A DNA stretch of 64,000 nt from JBOHRE01 sp050732635 (GCA_050732635.1 JBOHRE010000004.1:9690-73689), one strand, 5' to 3'; shown: positions 49,677-58,307, numbered from the stretch's first letter. A program made the numbers and translations. Notes: generated by a model not told the origin, from the sequence alone.

Positions 49677-50047
49677 GCCGGCCGCCACGACCCGTCGGCG
49701 TACCTCACCGCGGACGGCCGGATCTCGATGGTGCCCCACTGCGCCGCCGGGTGTTTCTCGGCCCAGGCGAGCGCCGCGTCGAGGTCGGGCACGTCAACGA
49801 CGAACGTGCCGCCGATCTGCTCCTTCGTGTCGGCGTAGGGACCATCCTGGACCCTGAGCTGCCCATCCTTGAGCGTCAGCGTCGTCGTGCTGTCGGACGG
49901 CTGCAGCACCTCGGCCGAAACGAGCACGCCGGCCTCGTCGAGCGCCTTCGTGTACGCGTGAAACGCCGCCTTGCCGGCCTCCAACGCCTCAGCGCCGAGG
50001 TCGTCGGGGGTCAGCTCGAGATAGTGCAGGAAGAGGGTGTACCGCAT
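49673..50047 (-). CDS. YCII-related (DGPF domain) protein, sigma-factor partner
   Basis: A 124-residue protein with the DGPF segment LRVQDGPYADTKEQIGGTFV and the opening MRYTLFLHYLELTPDDLGA. It is directly coupled by stop/start overlap to the ECF42-type sigma factor. DGPF proteins are the established genomic partner of ECF42 sigma factors, and this pairing supports both calls. A GGAG ribosome site precedes the ATG at 50047. Confidence 0.9.
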   Translation of the reverse strand: MRYTLFLHYLELTPDDLGAEALEAGKAAFHAYTKALDEAGVLVSAEVLQPSDSTTTLTLKDGQLRVQDGPYADTKEQIGGTFVVDVPDLDAALAWAEKHPAAQWGTIEIRPSAVRYADGSWRPA

Positions 50048-50099
50048 GGGAAACTCCTATCCGGTTGTGGGAACGGTGCTTCGATCCGACACCGGCATG

Positions 50100-50235
50100 A
50101 CGAACGGAGAGTAGCCGAATCGACACCGTGCCGCCGGAGCCAGCTGCTCGGCGTGGCCGCGCCCTCCAGGGCCCAGTGCATCGGCGTGCCTGCACGCTGA
50201 AGAACAATGCTGTTGGCGGAGCGTTCGTATAGCAT
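50100..50235 (-). pseudogene. Ankyrin-repeat-like fragment
   Basis: One frame reads RAGTPMHWALEGAATPSSWL then RRHGVDSA, which has the TPLHWA ankyrin signature and the downstream LL..G pattern. There is no intact gene around it. The 296-bp gap from 50048 to 50343 contains nothing else I can identify. Confidence 0.4.
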
Positions 50236-50343
50236 CCATTAGGCGCAGTTGCACCCGCCGGCGGCCACTCGGTTCGGACAACGGTGGCAACACATCTGAC
50301 CCGGGTTCGACGCGAGGCGGCTGGCCTCGACTACGTCGAGCGT

Positions 50344-50865
50344 CTAGCCCCGCAGAATTCGCGAGATCGCCAGGATCGTGTTCCAGCTGCGTGTTGTCAG
50401 TGGCACACCAAAAACCTTCTCGAGTTGGCCAAGGTAGCTGATCGCTCTCATTTCGCGGCGGTAGAGCCCCAGAACAAATCGATCTTGGCAGGCAAGAACC
50501 TGCAAACACCAGTCATCCTCCGTGGGGAGGTTTAGCGGGAGCTCAGACGGTGGCATTCGGCGCTGCGCCATAACGCTCACGAACTGTACGATTTCAGGCT
50601 CCGAGGGACGGCGCGCGAACGGGTCGCCGGATGCCAGTCGCAGAATGTCGCTTCCGCTACAGATCATCACATCCGCTTGGAATGGCAATCGGCGCATGAT
50701 CTCGGCGCGAAGGTTCGCCTGGCTGACTGGGTTCCGAACGACAAACGTTCCAGCCGCGCCAACGTTCACGACATCGAAGCGCTTCAACTCCTTCGCTAGC
50801 ACACTCGGACGAAAAGTCCTGTGTCCTCCTACATTCACGCCTTTGAGAAGAACGACCAGCGCCAT
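50344..50865 (-). CDS. DUF1697 family protein
   Basis: A 173-residue DUF1697 protein from the ATG at 50865 (MALVVLLKGVNVGGHRTFRP). Compared with the gene at 14264 the first motif reads LLKGVNVGG instead of LLRGINLAG, and the end is TTRSWNTILAISRILRG, the family C-terminus. It is more divergent than the first copy. Upstream frame to 51192 is antisense to the attC-like stretch and rejected. Confidence 0.83.
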   Translation of the reverse strand: MALVVLLKGVNVGGHRTFRPSVLAKELKRFDVVNVGAAGTFVVRNPVSQANLRAEIMRRLPFQADVMICSGSDILRLASGDPFARRPSEPEIVQFVSVMAQRRMPPSELPLNLPTEDDWCLQVLACQDRFVLGLYRREMRAISYLGQLEKVFGVPLTTRSWNTILAISRILRG

Positions 50866-50921
50866 CGACTCGATCCCTCGCAGGGCTAAACGCCGTCTTG
50901 GATGGATTCTGGACAACGTTT

Positions 50922-51000
50922 CCAGGTCAATGAACCCGCGAAAGCCGGCCGATCCGCAGCGGGACCGCGTGTATGCACGCCCCCGCGCCTGGCGTCTACG
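50922..51000 (-). repeat. Degenerate attC-like site
   Basis: At the 3' end of the methyltransferase gene, ACAACGTTTCCAGG (50922-50935) matches the left end of the complete sites at 58308 and 60155. A CCTGG arm near 50989 can pair with CCAGG. The right core has become GTCTAC within the stop region. Confidence 0.5.
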
Positions 51001-51769
51001 GACGCCGTGCCACGACCATGGGCTGAAAGAACCCGGTATCCGCCGGCATGCGCCACTCGACTGCTGAGGTCCCCGCTTCCTGGAGCAGGTCACCCAATTC
51101 GGACCGAGTAACGGCTCGATAGCTTCCGCGATGGCTGCGCACACGCCAGCGATCTCGACCGTCCTCCGCCATGACAAAGAACTCCAGACCATAGCGCCGC
51201 CCGTCGGGCTGCCATTCCCAGATCTGGAAGGTGATGCGCCGGTTGCCTGGTGTTCCTGAGAAGGCCGGCTGCGTCGTGACCGGACGATTCTTCAGGATCT
51301 CGTCGTAGTCGCGGATGCTGGCCAGGAGCAGACCGCCTCGGCGCACCCGCCCTAGCATGCTCTGGACGCCTTGACGAAGGTCCGCCTCGGTAAGGAGGTG
51401 TGGCAGGGCATTGTCACAACTCAAGACGACGTCATAGGCCTCCGTGGTCACCGACTCCAAATCCCGGAGGTCGCCCACCCGGAATTCGATCGCTAAGCCC
51501 GCGGACGCGGCCTCCGCCTTGGCCCGTGCCACAGCCCGCGGACTCAGGTCCACACCCAGTACCTGATGGCCCCGGCGTGCCAGGCCGAGGCTCTGGGTCC
51601 CGATGCCACAGCTGCAGTCGAGGATGCGCTTCGAGCCGGTGCCGAGACACTCCCCGATTACCCGGTCCAGCGCCTGACCTTGGCGTTCGACCGAGCCGGC
51701 CCAATCATGGTAGACGAGGTGGTAATCGTCAGCCAGGCCATCGTAGAAGGAAACGTTCTCGTTACTCAT
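50996..51769 (-). CDS. Class I SAM-dependent methyltransferase
   Basis: A 257-residue methyltransferase. Motif I is RILDCSCGIGTQSLGLARRG, then VLGVDLSPRAVARAKAEAAS and LSCDNALPHLLTEADLRQGV. The sequence resembles glycine/sarcosine-N-methyltransferase-like or small-molecule MTs of the Methyltransf_25 group. Start ATG at 51769. The degenerate attC-like site overlaps its stop. Confidence 0.88.
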   Translation of the reverse strand: MSNENVSFYDGLADDYHLVYHDWAGSVERQGQALDRVIGECLGTGSKRILDCSCGIGTQSLGLARRGHQVLGVDLSPRAVARAKAEAASAGLAIEFRVGDLRDLESVTTEAYDVVLSCDNALPHLLTEADLRQGVQSMLGRVRRGGLLLASIRDYDEILKNRPVTTQPAFSGTPGNRRITFQIWEWQPDGRRYGLEFFVMAEDGRDRWRVRSHRGSYRAVTRSELGDLLQEAGTSAVEWRMPADTGFFQPMVVARRP

Positions 51770-51805
51770 GGATTCGCCGAAGACACCTCCAACCTACAAT
51801 CTAGG

Positions 51806-52207
51806 CTACCGCACCGGTCGATCGGAGCTGAAGATGTCGCGGGTCACGACCCACGACCCATCCAGCTGCCGCCGAAGCACGTGCAGCCAACGGCCCGTGT
51901 CTTGGAGGGATCCGTCTGCCAGAGACAGCGAATAGGTCCCGCGCGCGTACGCGCAGTCCCCACAGCCATCCACCTCCTCGACCTCTACTTCGTACACGGA
52001 CACGCGCGGAAGCCGATCCAGTAGTTGACGTACCGCTTCCCAGCCTCGCACGTCCGGTTGGTTGGGCGGCATCATGACAACATCGCGAGCGTAGAGCGGC
52101 GCCAGCGCGTCAAAATCGCCATCGAGAACGCAGTTCGCATGATTCTGTTCCGCTGCCGTGATCGACGCGATGTCCTCGGAACCAAGCGAGCTCAGGTCTC
52201 GGGCCAT
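51806..52207 (-). CDS. SnoaL-like/DUF4440 protein
   Basis: A 133-residue nuclear-transport-factor-2-fold protein: SITAAEQNHANCVLDGDFDA, PPNQPDVRGWEAVRQLLDRL and GRWLHVLRRQLDGSWVVTRD. The fold forms small-ligand pockets; some members are isomerases or cyclases. Start ATG at 52207, 33 bp after the ANT-like gene stop. Confidence 0.88.
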   Translation of the reverse strand: MARDLSSLGSEDIASITAAEQNHANCVLDGDFDALAPLYARDVVMMPPNQPDVRGWEAVRQLLDRLPRVSVYEVEVEEVDGCGDCAYARGTYSLSLADGSLQDTGRWLHVLRRQLDGSWVVTRDIFSSDRPVR

Positions 52208-52240
52208 TCTGTTGTTCCCGGAAGGATTGGTCTGGCTTCT

Positions 52241-53152
52241 TCAGATACGGAAATCATTCGGCGAAGCTCGGTGGCCATGACTGGCGGCCCGGACCTCTTC
52301 CAAGTATCGCGTGACGCGAACGTCCAGAGCCTCGGGATAGGCGTAGCAAAGGCCAACTGCGAGCTCCCGAGCGATTCGACGAAACAACTGCAGAGCACGG
52401 AAGAGCGCAGCCCAATTTTCGGCCGCATCCGCTCCGACGAACGTCGACTCCAGCTCAGCCCATGTTCTCTCGTCCAGCTGGCGCTTTAGCCCGCGCCCAA
52501 GAACACCGAACCGGACCGACCAGTCCCGTCCCATGGCCACTCGCCACTCCAGCATACGACGAAGCAAGCCGAGCTTCAGCACCACCTCGAGGCTGTACTT
52601 GGCCGGAAGCAGCTCGTCCCGCCAGAGATTCTTGGCTACGTATGTCGTCTCCCAGAAGAACTCCTCGACCACCGCCAGAAACTCCGGCTCGGTCGGCTTG
52701 GTGATCACATAGGCCCGGTAACTTGGTGACGGTAGCCCGGCCGAAAGCCCGTCCTTGTCGAGCAGGACCTCGCACCCGAGGTCGAGCTCCTCGGGAAGCG
52801 CGGTCGCCAGGCTCACGCGCTTCAGCGCCTCGATACATGTGATGCTGAAGTCGATTTTGCTCCCGTCCTCATACAGCGCCAATTGCATGGCGTAGGGCAA
52901 GCCACCGGGCTCCTGCCCTCGCTCTTCGTAGCGAACCAGCACGGAACCGAATGTTGTCAGCCATTCCGGCCGAAGAAACCTCTCCAGGTCCGTGACATAC
53001 AGGATCACGTCGTAATCCGAGAAGCGATCCAGGCTCGCCTTCTCGGAAGATCTAGAACCCGTGAGCAGCACCGCACGCACCGTTTCTTGACGTTCCGCCC
53101 AGCGCACGAGCCTTTGAAGAGGTGCCGGCAAACTGTTCACGTCACGAATCAT
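52241..53152 (-). CDS. Aminoglycoside 6-adenylyltransferase-like (ANT(6)) protein
   Basis: A 303-residue nucleotidyltransferase of the AadE/ANT(6) family. The nucleotidyltransferase motif is AVLLTGSRSS with FSDYDVILYV (Gly-Ser and the paired Asp). Further family segments are LALYEDGSKIDFSITCIEAL and FFWETTYVAKNLWRDELLPA. The typical length is ~290-300 residues, so it is complete. Streptomycin modification is plausible by family but untested here. Start ATG at 53152. Confidence 0.86.
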   Translation of the reverse strand: MIRDVNSLPAPLQRLVRWAERQETVRAVLLTGSRSSEKASLDRFSDYDVILYVTDLERFLRPEWLTTFGSVLVRYEERGQEPGGLPYAMQLALYEDGSKIDFSITCIEALKRVSLATALPEELDLGCEVLLDKDGLSAGLPSPSYRAYVITKPTEPEFLAVVEEFFWETTYVAKNLWRDELLPAKYSLEVVLKLGLLRRMLEWRVAMGRDWSVRFGVLGRGLKRQLDERTWAELESTFVGADAAENWAALFRALQLFRRIARELAVGLCYAYPEALDVRVTRYLEEVRAASHGHRASPNDFRI

Positions 53153-53227
53153 CGTCCACGCGACAAATGCACAGCACCGGCAACACCGAATCGGAGGGCG
53201 CGTGGCGGCGAGCCCGTGGGCTGGCGC

Positions 53228-54502
53228 TCATGTCGTGGCGACGCGCGCTGACAGCGCCGCGTACAGGTCCCCGTCGGCGCGGAGGCGGTCGTCCTCCAGC
53301 CACTCTGGCTGCACGTTCGCCCCCGCGTCAGCCAACGTGCGGAGGATCGTGCGATATCCGTCCTCGTCCGCGCGACGCTCCACGAGCCAGGCGTGCAGCG
53401 CCCACACGAGCGGCGGCGTTCCGAAGACCGCGTCCGTCACATCTGTCGGCGCACCCCGCTTCAGCAGGAGCTCGACGAGCCTCCAGTTACCCAGGTATGC
53501 TCCGATATGGAGTGCCGTATGCCCATCCTTCGGGGCGCGCGCTCCAACCTCCACGCCCTGGTCCAGCAGGAATTCCACAATGTCGCGCTGGTCATACCAA
53601 GAGGCCATAATGAGTGCGGCCGCCGCGTCGGCCGGGGATACGGTGCGCGCCGGCTCAAAGTAACGCGCGACGAGGTCCAGTCGGCCGATGCCGGCAGCCT
53701 CCTCCAAGTTGACAGGGGCGCCGCGGGCTGCCATGTGCGCCGCGGCGTCGGGGCAGCCGTTCATGAGGCATGACCGCACGATGCCCGCAGCCACGCGCGC
53801 GCCGCGCTCGAGCAGCAGATCGGCGAGCGCGTTCTGCACGCCCGCCTGCCGCGGGTGCGCGCTGGTGACCACAAGGCCGAGTGTCGTCCAGCCACCGCCG
53901 TAGACATCGGCCTCGGCGTCTACCGCGGCGCCGGCCTCGAGCAGGCAACGCGCGATGGCCACGATGTTCGCGGGTGTCCTCTGCCGGTAGTTCTCAACGC
54001 CATTGGCGGACACGTAGTGCAGGAGCTTGGCGCGGTGCTGGCGGCTGGATCGTGCGTGCACGAGGTCGGGATGCGCAGCGAGCAGCCGCTCGAGCATCGC
54101 GAGATTTCCGGATACGATCGCGTCCGCCGCGAGCTCGAACGCGGAGAGAATGGATTCCGCGGCGGAGAGCCCCTCGATGTGGCGCACGAGCTTCGGCCAG
54201 CTCGCGAACCCGTGCGCGCGCGCGATGACGAGCTGCGCCTGGGACACGGCGCAGTCCGCCGGGGCCAGCCGCTCACGCGCGAACTCGGCGATCTGGCGTG
54301 CGCGGCGTTCTGCCTCGCGCTGCGCCGATTCGGGGGCCTCCGGCTCGAGCTCGAGCAGCCCGTCGATCCACGACGCTACCCACGATTGGATCGCGTCGTC
54401 GCCGGATCGACACGCTTTGGCGAGCTCCTTGACGCGCTTGCCGTACTGCTCCAGGTCAGGCCGCGGCGGCAGCGGCAGGACGTCCTGCGGGTTTGGATAC
54501 AT
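53228..54502 (-). CDS. Ankyrin repeat protein
   Basis: A 424-residue protein. The N-terminal ~120 residues (PPRPDLEQYGKRVKELAKAC, QLVIARAHGFASWPKLVRHI) are a conserved ankyrin-associated module, followed by repeats such as CLLEAGAAVDAEADVYGGGW, LADLLLERGARVAAGIVRSC and TALHIGAYLGNWRLVELLLK. No signal peptide. The ATG at 54502 is 14 bp from the end of the VOC gene. Confidence 0.87.
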   Translation of the reverse strand: MYPNPQDVLPLPPRPDLEQYGKRVKELAKACRSGDDAIQSWVASWIDGLLELEPEAPESAQREAERRARQIAEFARERLAPADCAVSQAQLVIARAHGFASWPKLVRHIEGLSAAESILSAFELAADAIVSGNLAMLERLLAAHPDLVHARSSRQHRAKLLHYVSANGVENYRQRTPANIVAIARCLLEAGAAVDAEADVYGGGWTTLGLVVTSAHPRQAGVQNALADLLLERGARVAAGIVRSCLMNGCPDAAAHMAARGAPVNLEEAAGIGRLDLVARYFEPARTVSPADAAAALIMASWYDQRDIVEFLLDQGVEVGARAPKDGHTALHIGAYLGNWRLVELLLKRGAPTDVTDAVFGTPPLVWALHAWLVERRADEDGYRTILRTLADAGANVQPEWLEDDRLRADGDLYAALSARVATT

Positions 54503-54516
54503 ACGAATCTACCACT

Positions 54517-54876
54517 TCATGCCAGATGGCTCATCACGTTGATCACCGTACCATTGGGGTCCCGCACAAAGAAGCGGCGAACACCCCACGGTTCATCCGT
54601 CAGTGGATACACGATCTCCATGTTGCGGTCCACTGCACGTGCATGCACTGCGTCAACGTCCGCGACCTCAATCGTCAGCGCAGCACCAGGAGTCCGACCA
54701 CGTGCAGGCATATCCTCGACCACCGAGATTTGCGCAGTCGGATTGGCGGGCGACACGAAGGTCATGATCCAGCCCATATCCATGGCGAGCTCGAACCCAA
54801 GAAAATCTTCATAGAACTCGCGACTCTTGCCCAGGTCGCGCGATGCAATGTCAGGGACCACTCGCCGTATGCTCAT
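54517..54876 (-). CDS. VOC family protein
   Basis: A 119-residue VOC protein starting at the ATG at 54876, which follows AAGGAGA. Segments: VVPDIASRDLGKSREFYEDF, FVSPANPTAQISVVEDMPAR and VRRFFVRDPNGTVINVMSHL. The slightly longer frame to 54906 lacks support. Confidence 0.88.
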   Translation of the reverse strand: MSIRRVVPDIASRDLGKSREFYEDFLGFELAMDMGWIMTFVSPANPTAQISVVEDMPARGRTPGAALTIEVADVDAVHARAVDRNMEIVYPLTDEPWGVRRFFVRDPNGTVINVMSHLA

Positions 54877-55006
54877 GCAGGTGTCTCCTTCTGTGGCTTG
54901 CGGCACCTATCCGACCACGCTAGTAGCTGCGCCGCGCCCGTTCACATCCCTGCACTGCCCACCACGGGGCCGCGGCTTGTCCGCAGCGCTGCAAAGCGTT
55001 GTCTCG

Positions 55007-55210
55007 TCACCACGCACTCGTTGACTTGCTTCGCGCTCCGCACCTGTCACTCAAGAATTTCCAGAACGAATCCTTGCGCGCGATCTTGCCTTGGGCGAAT
55101 TCAAGGAGATCAACTCCCCGAACCTCCATTCGCTGTCCTGACACTGAGGTGCCGGTCAGTGTCCATTCAGAGACTCCGAAATCACCACAGAGCCTAATGG
55201 CGAGCAGTCC
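55007..55210 (-). pseudogene. C-terminal fragment of a SnoaL-like gene
   Basis: Immediately after the DUF1801 stop codon, and in the same frame, the minus strand reads CGDFGVSEWTLTGTSVSGQR then MEVRGVDLLEFAQGKIARKD and SFWKFLS, the C-terminal half of a nuclear-transport-factor-2/SnoaL protein, then an extra tail to TGA at 55007. The N-terminal half and start are missing. The rest of the 330-bp gap (54877-55006) shows nothing clear. Confidence 0.7.
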
Positions 55211-55732
55211 TCAGCTCACCGCCTTCTTCACGAGGGCGCCGATCCTTGCCTCTTCGGCGGCGGTCAACTCCTTCAGCGCGAACGAGGTCGGCCACATCGC
55301 GCCTTCGTCGAGGTTCGCCGCGTCGCTGAAGCCGAACGTCGCGTACCTCGATTTGAACTTCAGCGCGCTTTGGAAGAAGCAGACGACCTTGCCGTCCTTG
55401 GCATACGCGGGCATCCCATACCAGGTTTTCGGCGAGAGGGCTGGCGCGCTGGCTTCGATGATAGCATGGAGCCGTCTGGCCATGGCCTGATCCGGTCCCT
55501 GCATCTCGGCGATCTTCGCGAGCACGGCGCTTTCCCCGTCCGCCTTGTTCGCGCGCGTGCCGCGGCCCGCTTCCGCCTTCAGCTCCTGGGCGCGCTCCTT
55601 CATCGCAGCTCGTTCCTCGTCCGTAAATCCCTTGGACTTCTTGTTGATCGCAGTGGTGCTCTTGGCGGACTTTTGCGTGGGCTTCTTGGTGGTGCTCTTG
55701 CTGGACTTGTGCGTGGCCTTCTTTGGACTCAT
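55211..55732 (-). CDS. DUF1801 (YdhG-like) protein with Lys/Thr-rich N-terminus
   Basis: A 173-residue protein. Residues 1-60 are low-complexity Lys/Ser/Thr (SPKKATHKSSKSTTKKPTQK), which suggests a nucleic-acid-binding or linker extension. The C-terminal ~100 residues are a DUF1801 domain: AIIEASAPALSPKTWYGMPA and VVCFFQSALKFKSRYATFGF. Start ATG at 55732. The SnoaL fragment follows directly. Confidence 0.83.
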   Translation of the reverse strand: MSPKKATHKSSKSTTKKPTQKSAKSTTAINKKSKGFTDEERAAMKERAQELKAEAGRGTRANKADGESAVLAKIAEMQGPDQAMARRLHAIIEASAPALSPKTWYGMPAYAKDGKVVCFFQSALKFKSRYATFGFSDAANLDEGAMWPTSFALKELTAAEEARIGALVKKAVS

Positions 55733-55819
55733 AGAAACCTCCTCATACTGACTTGCGTTGGAAAGCTCGCTGCAGTTCGAATGCGGCCTCGATATTCAAC
55801 ATGTCCTCCTTAGCTAGAG

Positions 55820-56497
55820 TCACAGTCGCGCTCTATGAAACCGGATACCGAGGCCAGTGACGAGAAACACCGTCGAACTCGATGCCGCGACACGGCCATA
55901 GCTTTCGCGCTCGGTCCAGCCAATCACTGCAGACAGCGCAGGCGTGAGAGAAACATTCCCCGTCGTATGCTCCAGGCCGAGCCCTTGCACGAATGCAGCG
56001 AACGTACCGGGATTCTGACCGTTCGGCGAATTGCCCGTATGAAGAAAGAACGTTGGTGTCAGCAGGATGCGCGTGCGCGAGCTGAGCGGGATATCATGGC
56101 GCATGAATACGAGATGTTCGTGCCAGCCAGTTACTGGAACTCCCAAGCGAGCGCCGAGCCCGAAGGGCCGAGGACCGCGCTTGACCTGTAAGTACCCGTG
56201 CACATATGGGTACAGCACGCCAGCCACACCGAGCCCGAGTTCGTAAGGATAGCAGTCTTCCGCCGGAACCCATCCGTAGGTGAAGCTGACTTCTGGGCTC
56301 CAGATAACGCGATCACACTGACTCGCGCAGTCGAACGACCAGAACCAGCCAGCATCATCGCCCGGAGGACTCGCGACCGTAACCCGCAGATCCAGGGCCG
56401 GACCGGCCATGACTTCCGCCGAGTGTACGGCCCCGAAGGTCGTGCACCCACTGAAAAGGACACTACCGAGTAGCAGTATCCGCGTCGAAAACGTCAT
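55820..56497 (-). CDS. Outer-membrane-type lipoprotein
   Basis: About 225 residues from the ATG at 56497, with a lipobox (LLLGSVLFSGCTTF). The remainder is beta-rich (YPYELGLGVAGVLYPYVHGY, GWTERESYGRVAASSSTVFL, VTGLGIRFHRARL) and ends in an aromatic/Leu, as in small beta-barrel porin-like lipoproteins. No family is recognised. The open frame upstream of 56497 encodes unrelated sequence. Confidence 0.65.
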   Translation of the reverse strand: MTFSTRILLLGSVLFSGCTTFGAVHSAEVMAGPALDLRVTVASPPGDDAGWFWSFDCASQCDRVIWSPEVSFTYGWVPAEDCYPYELGLGVAGVLYPYVHGYLQVKRGPRPFGLGARLGVPVTGWHEHLVFMRHDIPLSSRTRILLTPTFFLHTGNSPNGQNPGTFAAFVQGLGLEHTTGNVSLTPALSAVIGWTERESYGRVAASSSTVFLVTGLGIRFHRARL

Positions 56498-56650
56498 CGG
56501 TTCTCTGCGCGCTTGTATGGCGGACGCGCGCAGCAGGTGTTGCAGCCAGAGCAGCTCGAGGAGGTTCGCCGCGAGCCCGACCGCCTTCATCCGGCTGATC
56601 ACCATGATCGTCGTGCCGCTGGTCGTGGCCAGCGCGAACCAATGGTTATC
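56498..56650 (-). other. Half attC core plus unassigned coding-like fragment
   Basis: A core-like AGATAACC (minus strand, 56643-56650) sits 40 bp beyond the stop of the ABM gene, where its attC would begin. Instead of a second arm, the sequence carries a frame (FALATTSGTTIMVISRMKAV, GLAANLLELLWLQHLL) that looks like part of a membrane protein and runs into the lipoprotein start. It may be an attC interrupted by a rearrangement. Confidence 0.35.
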
Positions 56651-56689
56651 TGAAGTATGCCCGTCGGGCCTGTCCGGTGAACTGCGCCT

Positions 56690-56971
56690 TCAGGATCCCG
56701 GAGTTGCCACAGCCACACGTCGAATCTCCACCGCGTTAATCCTCACCCCTGGTGCAGACCAATCGGATGCCGGTGGTGTGGCACGACGTGCTTGCTCCGC
56801 TGTCTCGAAGAGTACGAAGCCCAAGCCCTCGCCCTCAACAGGGTCCAGCCAGTAGCCACCGATGAACCCGTCGGCAGACTTTACCCGCGGCAGGATCTCG
56901 TTGGTAAACGCAGCCGCCGCGGCCGGGGCCTTCGCTGCATCAATCGCCAGTGTCACCAGGGCTGCGTACAT
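56690..56971 (-). CDS. ABM-like dimeric alpha-beta barrel protein
   Basis: A 93-residue protein: YAALVTLAIDAAKAPAAAAA, FTNEILPRVKSADGFIGGYW and GLGFVLFETAEQARRATPPA. It resembles small ABM-fold proteins often found as integron cassettes, with no known reaction. Start ATG at 56971. It lies just left of the first complete attC site. Confidence 0.7.
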   Translation of the reverse strand: MYAALVTLAIDAAKAPAAAAAFTNEILPRVKSADGFIGGYWLDPVEGEGLGFVLFETAEQARRATPPASDWSAPGVRINAVEIRRVAVATPGS

Positions 56972-57047
56972 TCGCCCCCTCCTTCGGTCCTATTCTGGAT
57001 ACCCGCCTAGCCAGTCAAGCACCCGCCGAGTTGCGGGGCGTATTTCA

Positions 57048-57155
57048 GATAACGTTTCCGGCTGTTCACGGCCCTTCTCAAGCGACATCCTTTCACGGCC
57101 TGCCGGGCCAGCGGCGCCGTCAGGCGCGGCGCGGCGTGAACCCAGCCTGTTATCC
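57048..57155 (-). repeat. attC site (pectinacetylesterase-like cassette)
   Basis: GATAAC at 57048-57053 and GTTATCC at 57149-57155 bound a ~108-bp site. Arms GGCTGTTCACG and CGTGAACCCAGCC are complementary apart from a 2-base bulge. It lies 118 bp beyond the stop of the cassette gene. Confidence 0.75.
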
Positions 57156-57272
57156 GCCGTCGGGCTCGTGCCGTGAATCTACCGGGCGTCAGCTCCGTCG
57201 CAGCGCTGGCAGTATTGACTCGTTACAGGCCTTCGGTTTAACAGGTCATCGATCCAATCGCGAAGGCGGGCG

Positions 57273-58253
57273 CTAGAACTGGTCTGTCCGCATGAGGCCG
57301 TGATGACCTCCGCTGAGAACGAATGCATAGAAGCCGGAGATGCTCTCCTCAAGCGACTTGAGAAGTGCAAGCGTGGCTCGTCGCCATTCTCTTGATCCGG
57401 AAAATATGTAGAACACCGTCTGCACACCATCTTGGTCGGTCGTGATCTGCGCGATCGCTGCATCCGGCCGCAAACGGGCTAGGTGCTTGTGCGCTGCCTC
57501 GAGCGTGACCGCTGTGTCGCCTGCCTCGCCTTGTGGAAGTTGCGAGCGCCAAAGCGTGCGTAGCGCTCGCGCGGCACCCCACTGCTCCAGGATGCGCGGA
57601 TACTCATGGAGCAATGGCACACCCGAGTCGGCGATTACGGTCAGCTCGGCCGAAGGGAAGATCGCGGCCAACCTTGGCGCATGAAACAGGGCGCCGTACG
57701 ATCCGGCGCTCGCGCCTGCGACAACTAGCCGCTCAGGCCGCGGCACTTGGCTTCGGATCCACTCAATGACCGCCGTGACGTTGTCGTATCCCTGATGCTG
57801 AACCGAGGGAGCATTCCACGAGGCGTCGCCGTACTGCGCGACGGTATCTCCGACGTGAACATCCCCGGTGCAGTAGGGCACGAATACGATAGAGTACTGC
57901 CGGAATGGATTCGCGGCGTTATCGAAGTCGAAGATTCCGCCAAATCCCTCGAGCTCGTGGTCTGTGACCGTGCGATCGAACATTCCGGAACAGCTGACCC
58001 ACTCCCAGCACGCGCCACCACCCTGGAAGTAGACCATGAGCTTGGAGGGATCTGCGGCTTCATGGTAGAAGAACTGGAAGGGCGTGCCAAAGGCGCAGCC
58101 GGTGTCCCCTTCAGGTCGGATCACAAGCCACTTGGCGCTGTCTTGGACCGGATCTCTTGAGCCAAACAGCATTGTTCCCGAACCCGTAGCTTGCTTGCTC
58201 GGCCACATAGCCAGGAGTGCGCTCAGTGCCGCGACGCGTGCGATTTGTCTCAT
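57273..58253 (-). CDS. Pectinacetylesterase-family hydrolase
   Basis: About 326 residues from the ATG at 58253 (MRQIARVAALSALLAMWPS), with a signal peptide. The protein belongs to the pectin acetylesterase/Notum-like alpha/beta-hydrolase family: YFQGGGACWEWVSCSGMFD, the nucleophile Ser in VVAGASAGSYGALF, the Asp in TVIADSGVPLL and His in LSGGHHGLMRTDQF. A TTG at 58271 is an alternative start. It is a complete, plausible export enzyme carried as a cassette; the substrate is unknown. Confidence 0.82.
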   Translation of the reverse strand: MRQIARVAALSALLAMWPSKQATGSGTMLFGSRDPVQDSAKWLVIRPEGDTGCAFGTPFQFFYHEAADPSKLMVYFQGGGACWEWVSCSGMFDRTVTDHELEGFGGIFDFDNAANPFRQYSIVFVPYCTGDVHVGDTVAQYGDASWNAPSVQHQGYDNVTAVIEWIRSQVPRPERLVVAGASAGSYGALFHAPRLAAIFPSAELTVIADSGVPLLHEYPRILEQWGAARALRTLWRSQLPQGEAGDTAVTLEAAHKHLARLRPDAAIAQITTDQDGVQTVFYIFSGSREWRRATLALLKSLEESISGFYAFVLSGGHHGLMRTDQF

Positions 58254-58307
58254 CGGTCCATTCTCACTCAAGGTCCTGCGATTCCGCCAGTGCGAGCCCG
58301 ATGGCGG

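Noticed and set aside
54877..55006. GCGTTGTC-containing stretch as an attC after the SnoaL remnant
   Set aside because: No YAAC partner and no convincing arms.
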